Origin: Planctomycetota bacterium
GTDB taxonomy: Bacteria > Planctomycetota > Phycisphaerae > UBA1845
Assembly (NCBI GenBank): GCA_022563055.1
Contig: JADFOB010000056.1
Location: 1-7,490 of the forward strand
DNA: 7,490 bases
Reading direction: 5' to 3'
The position numbers and the translations under genes were made by a program. The notes beneath the pieces are model-generated. The model had not been told where the DNA came from. It saw only the letters and a list, made by a program, of their open reading frames with translations, and searched no databases. How positions within the stretch are numbered: position 1 is the first letter of the stretch; every line of letters begins with the position of its first letter. This document shows, piece by piece, positions 5,501 to 7,490 of this stretch.

Positions 5501-5664
5501 CTAGTGCTTTGTCAGTCCTGATCTGATGGGTTGGCTGAGTCATTCGTGGCCCCGCCGCCCTCGGTGTAGCCCAGCCGCCCTCGGCTGGGTGTCTGCCAAG
5601 ACACAGCGGAGGGCCGCTGTGCCACACGGGCCAACCCATCGAACCATCCTTGACAGAGCACTAG
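5501..5664. mobile_element. 164-bp palindromic element (MITE-like) truncating the APH-like gene
   Basis: Terminal arms of 35 nt (5501-5535 and 5630-5664) are inverted repeats. The outer 14 nt match with one difference (CTAGTGCT then T or C then TGTCA), the inner 11 (GATGGGTTGGC) match exactly, and about 10 nt between them have diverged. Both ends carry CTAG, which may be the element's own end or a palindromic target duplication. The interior holds an inverted pair of hairpins (5566-5625). It has no coding capacity for a transposase, so it would be non-autonomous. In minus-strand reading it supplies 50 codons and the stop of the APH-like gene. Confidence 0.7.
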
Positions 5665-6363
5665 CAGTGTGCGGTCCTCGCTTACCCCAACGACGGACGG
5701 AACGCGGAAGGAGTTTCCACCGCCCTCCAACCGTTTCGCCAGCGCGTTGTGTCTTTCCAGCAGGGTGGCACAGACAATGGGTGAAGTGCAGCGAACCGCG
5801 ATACGCCGCTTCGTCGGCGGACCGGACGACGGTGTGCCACCCTCTCCGCGCAGGCGGATCAGCCATTTCTGTTCCGGCACGTAGCGAACCAGTAAGCGCT
5901 GGAGCGACGCGGGGTCGATGCAAAACCCGTCTCCGCTTTGATCGATCCACTGCTGCCACACGTGCAGCGTCGACTCGCGGAGGGCGAACCGGCGAAGCCC
6001 GCGAAGCCGTCGATCGTTGGGGAAGCAGTGGGCTTCGACCTCTGCGCCGCCGATGGTGACGATGGTGCCTCGACGCGACATGGGCTTGCGCAACGGCGCG
6101 TGGAGATAGACGAGCCGACCCTCGGGCCATAATCGGTTGGCGGGCAGTTTCGGGTTGTCCCCCAATGCGTAGACAACGCGGAGATAACGCCGCGGGTGGT
6201 AGAGCGCTTCGACCAGGCGAGCATGTCTCCACGCGCTCCGAACGGACTTCTCGACTCCCACAAGCTGGTCGCGGCAGGCGGACAGAACGACCTGGGCGTG
6301 CAGACAAGAGCGGAACCCGGCGATGGCGTCTTTGCTTGGAATGTCGATGGCGGTCTTCAACAT
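5512..6363 (-). CDS. Truncated aminoglycoside-phosphotransferase-like protein with repeat-derived tail (possible pseudogene)
   Basis: The open frame has 283 codons. Residues about 150-233 resemble the N-lobe of APH/choline-kinase-fold proteins: LLVRYVPEQKWLIRL (157-171), then IAVRCTSP and a helix LLERHNALAKRLE (201-213), then RVPSVVGVSEDRTLL (220-234). This corresponds to the usual beta strand, Lys/Arg helix and VP-x-x-x-G-x-x-x-x-x-x-LL pattern. Residues 1-150 are an N-terminal part I cannot name. The C-lobe, with the catalytic HxD and metal-binding DxD motifs, is absent. From residue 234 the frame runs into a 164-bp palindromic element that encodes a Gly/Arg/Ser-rich tail and the stop. No kinase activity is expected. 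Its ATG overlapped the ancestral end of the ABC gene (TGA at 6359-6357), and GGA lies 6 nt upstream of it. The APH assignment is inference from pattern; the truncation relies on that alignment. Confidence 0.5.
   Translation of the reverse strand: MLKTAIDIPSKDAIAGFRSCLHAQVVLSACRDQLVGVEKSVRSAWRHARLVEALYHPRRYLRVVYALGDNPKLPANRLWPEGRLVYLHAPLRKPMSRRGTIVTIGGAEVEAHCFPNDRRLRGLRRFALRESTLHVWQQWIDQSGDGFCIDPASLQRLLVRYVPEQKWLIRLRGEGGTPSSGPPTKRRIAVRCTSPIVCATLLERHNALAKRLEGGGNSFRVPSVVGVSEDRTLLVLCQGWFDGLARVAQRPSAVSWQTPSRGRLGYTEGGGATNDSANPSDQD
5566..5625. repeat. Inverted pair of GTAG/GTGG hairpins with CCCT loops
   Basis: Plus strand: GTAG then CCCAGCCG-CCCT-CGGCTGGG (5566-5589). Minus strand: GTGG then CACAGCGG-CCCT-CCGCTGTG (5625-5602). 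The loops are identical. The stems differ at two base pairs, both compensated (C-G to A-T and C-G to G-C). This has the same plan as the pairs at 2579-2659 and 3988-4054, here nested inside the larger element with 35-nt ends. Confidence 0.8.
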
Positions 6364-7203
6364 GCCGTCCGTTCCGTTCGAGCCTGCGAGTTCCCCGAGG
6401 CACGCTCCCGGGCGTTCATCGCGGCGTACGTGCCGTCGAGCGCCAGCAGCTACACGTGAGTGCCGCGTTCCTCAACCCGTCCGCCGGCGAGCACGAAGAT
6501 CCGGTCAAACCGCTCCATGTCCCTCAGTCGATGGCAAATGACGATGGTGGTGGCTGTGTTGGAGGGCGAGCGCCACGCCTGCTCGACCAGCGTCCGCGTG
6601 ATGTTGTCCAGTCCGGTGGCCGGCTCATCCAACAGCAAGATGGACGGTTTGCGCAGCAGTGCCCGCGCATGGGCGATGCGCTGCCTTTGACCTCCCGAAA
6701 GCGTGGACCCGCCTTGCCCCAGGACGGTATCGAAGCCATCAGGCAGCACGTCGATAAACTCCTCGGCGTCGACCCGCCGCGCCGCCTCCCGGATCAGAGT
6801 TTCAGTGGCGGAAAAGATCCTGGCGGATCTTTCCCACCACATGTTGCCCGGTGTGCGCAAGAAGGACGTCGCGTGCGTAGGAGAACAGGGCCTCGAGCAG
6901 CACGATGGGGAGAATCGCGGCGCACACCCACGCCAGTGTGGATGTGGGCGTCGACGCAACGCGCGACAGCAATTCCGTGATCCGCGACGGTCTCATCTTG
7001 TCCGTCAGGATGTAGTCAAAGATGATCTTGATGGGCCAGGGCGCCGCGACGCTCATCGCGATGGTACCCAGCGCGGCGCCGAGGGCACAAAGCAGTCTCC
7101 ATCGGTGCGGTCGAACATAGCGCCCAAACCGCGCGTACAGAGCCCGCACACGGTTTACGTCAAGTCGCCCGCGCCTGGTCTTGATGGTCCAGCGCAGCTT
7201 CAC
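6357..7203 (-). pseudogene. ABC exporter (fused TMD-NBD), broken by internal deletion, frameshift and amber codon
   Basis: The gene starts at GTG 7203, with GGAG 7 nt upstream and a GTGA overlap with the glycosyltransferase stop. The first 133 codons encode the beginning of an exporter transmembrane domain: TM1 with AAPWPIKIIFDYIL, TM2 near VCAAILPIVLLEALFSYA, then GQHVVGKIRQDLFRH and TGA (6804-6802). In another frame, immediately after CGCCAC, the second half of a nucleotide-binding domain continues: ATETLIREAARR, LPDGFDTVLGQGG, signature LSGGQRQRIA, Walker B SILLLDEP, D-loop and H-loop VICHRL. TM3-TM6, Walker A and the Q-loop, about 300 residues of a usual 580-600, are missing. GTHV is followed by TAG (6452-6450), where the family has Glu. 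Beyond it LLALDGTYAAM and the original TGA (6359-6357) remain readable. Such exporters move glycans, lipids or peptides; this copy cannot work. Confidence 0.85.
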
Positions 7204-7490
7204 GACACTTCTCCGACCGTGGTTTCCGTATGTCGAGACGCTCGTTCCGCCACGTCCGCGCCGCAACCGTATGGGAGTGGTTCTCCGGTTGATCCGGTAC
7301 CGGTCCGCCCATTCCCAAGCCATCCATGCATCACAGCCACGTTCCGTTTGATATCGAACCGCTGCTCCGCTCGGCGCCGCCCGCCTTCTTCCAACCGCGC
7401 TGCCAGATCGCCATCCACAAGAACGTCCCGGATGGCGCGGGCCAGCGCTTCCTCATCACCCGGTTCCACCAGCAGGCCGCTGACCCGCTC
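7200..7490 (-). CDS. GT4-type glycosyltransferase, C-terminal end (runs off right edge)
   Basis: The last 96 residues are present and the frame is open at the window edge. SGLLVEPGDEEALARAIRDV, then a Leu/Ala/Glu-rich helix, RRRAEQRFDIKRNV and a final helix are the typical C-terminal end of GT-B glycosyltransferases of the GT4 family. There the Glu-x-GLLV-x-PGD region belongs to the nucleotide-sugar-binding domain and the last helix crosses back to the N-domain. The enzyme would be cytoplasmic, adding a sugar from an NDP-sugar to a lipid, polysaccharide or small-molecule acceptor. A tail of about 40 residues after the canonical end (from NGRTGTGSTG) is Gly/Thr/Arg-rich and has no family counterpart I know. 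The stop TGA (7202-7200) overlaps the ABC start (GTGA), so it was the gene upstream of the exporter in the same operon. Confidence 0.8.
   Translation of the reverse strand, partial: ERVSGLLVEPGDEEALARAIRDVLVDGDLAARLEEGGRRRAEQRFDIKRNVAVMHGWLGNGRTGTGSTGEPLPYGCGADVAERASRHTETTVGEVS
7211..7214 (-). promoter_or_regulatory. Ribosome binding site fixing the ABC gene start
   Basis: GGAG on the minus strand, 7 nt before the GTG at 7203. It decides the start in favour of GTG 7203 over an open frame that extends upstream to 7323 inside the glycosyltransferase gene. Confidence 0.65.

Noticed and set aside
6450..6959. Separate stand-alone ABC ATPase gene of 169 codons
   Set aside because: It has no Walker A; its first 45 or so codons are the wrong frame of the transmembrane half, so it is the second piece of one broken gene.

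Overview
The window is GC-rich bacterial chromosome. Every gene I can support is read from the minus strand, so the transcription order runs from the right edge to the left edge. Several interspersed hairpin repeats (GTAG-hairpin pairs, a CACAGC/CAGCCG hairpin pair, GCCACTGCT palindromes, a CCCTCCCTCACGGTCGGGG tract) resemble, from memory, repeats that litter planctomycete genomes. Together with the gene mix this makes a member of the Planctomycetota the best guess. There is no rRNA or other marker here to confirm that.

Right part (7490 to 5501). The C-terminal end of a GT4-type glycosyltransferase overlaps by 4 nt (GTGA) the start of an ABC exporter gene, which in turn overlapped an aminoglycoside-phosphotransferase-like (APH-like) gene. 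This was once a three-gene, translationally coupled surface-glycan or export cluster, and it is broken. The ABC gene has lost its middle (TM3-TM6, Walker A, Q-loop) through a deletion that also shifts the frame, and it carries an amber codon near its end. The APH-like gene is cut after its predicted N-lobe by a 164-bp palindromic element that supplies the last 50 codons and the stop.

Middle (5500 to 2789). After about 340 bp without a gene comes a 616-residue polytopic GT-C (ArnT/PMT_2-like) glycosyltransferase. Two different palindromic repeat families sit inside its reading frame, in frame, in one loop. Next comes an 80-residue small lipoprotein of unknown function.

Left part (2788 to 1). 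A repeat-packed gap with a TTGACA-type promoter precedes ribE (riboflavin synthase), which overlaps pdxA (4-hydroxythreonine-4-phosphate dehydrogenase) by 4 nt. This gives a small B2/B6 vitamin operon. After another repeat-filled gap, a second promoter of the same type leads into the start of a putative lipoprotein that runs off the left edge.

The main novelty is the repeats. Four separate loci show the same plan: two hairpins in opposite orientation around a short centre. Between paired arms the differences are often compensatory base-pair changes. In two cases the elements have become protein-coding sequence. No transposase that could move them lies in the window.
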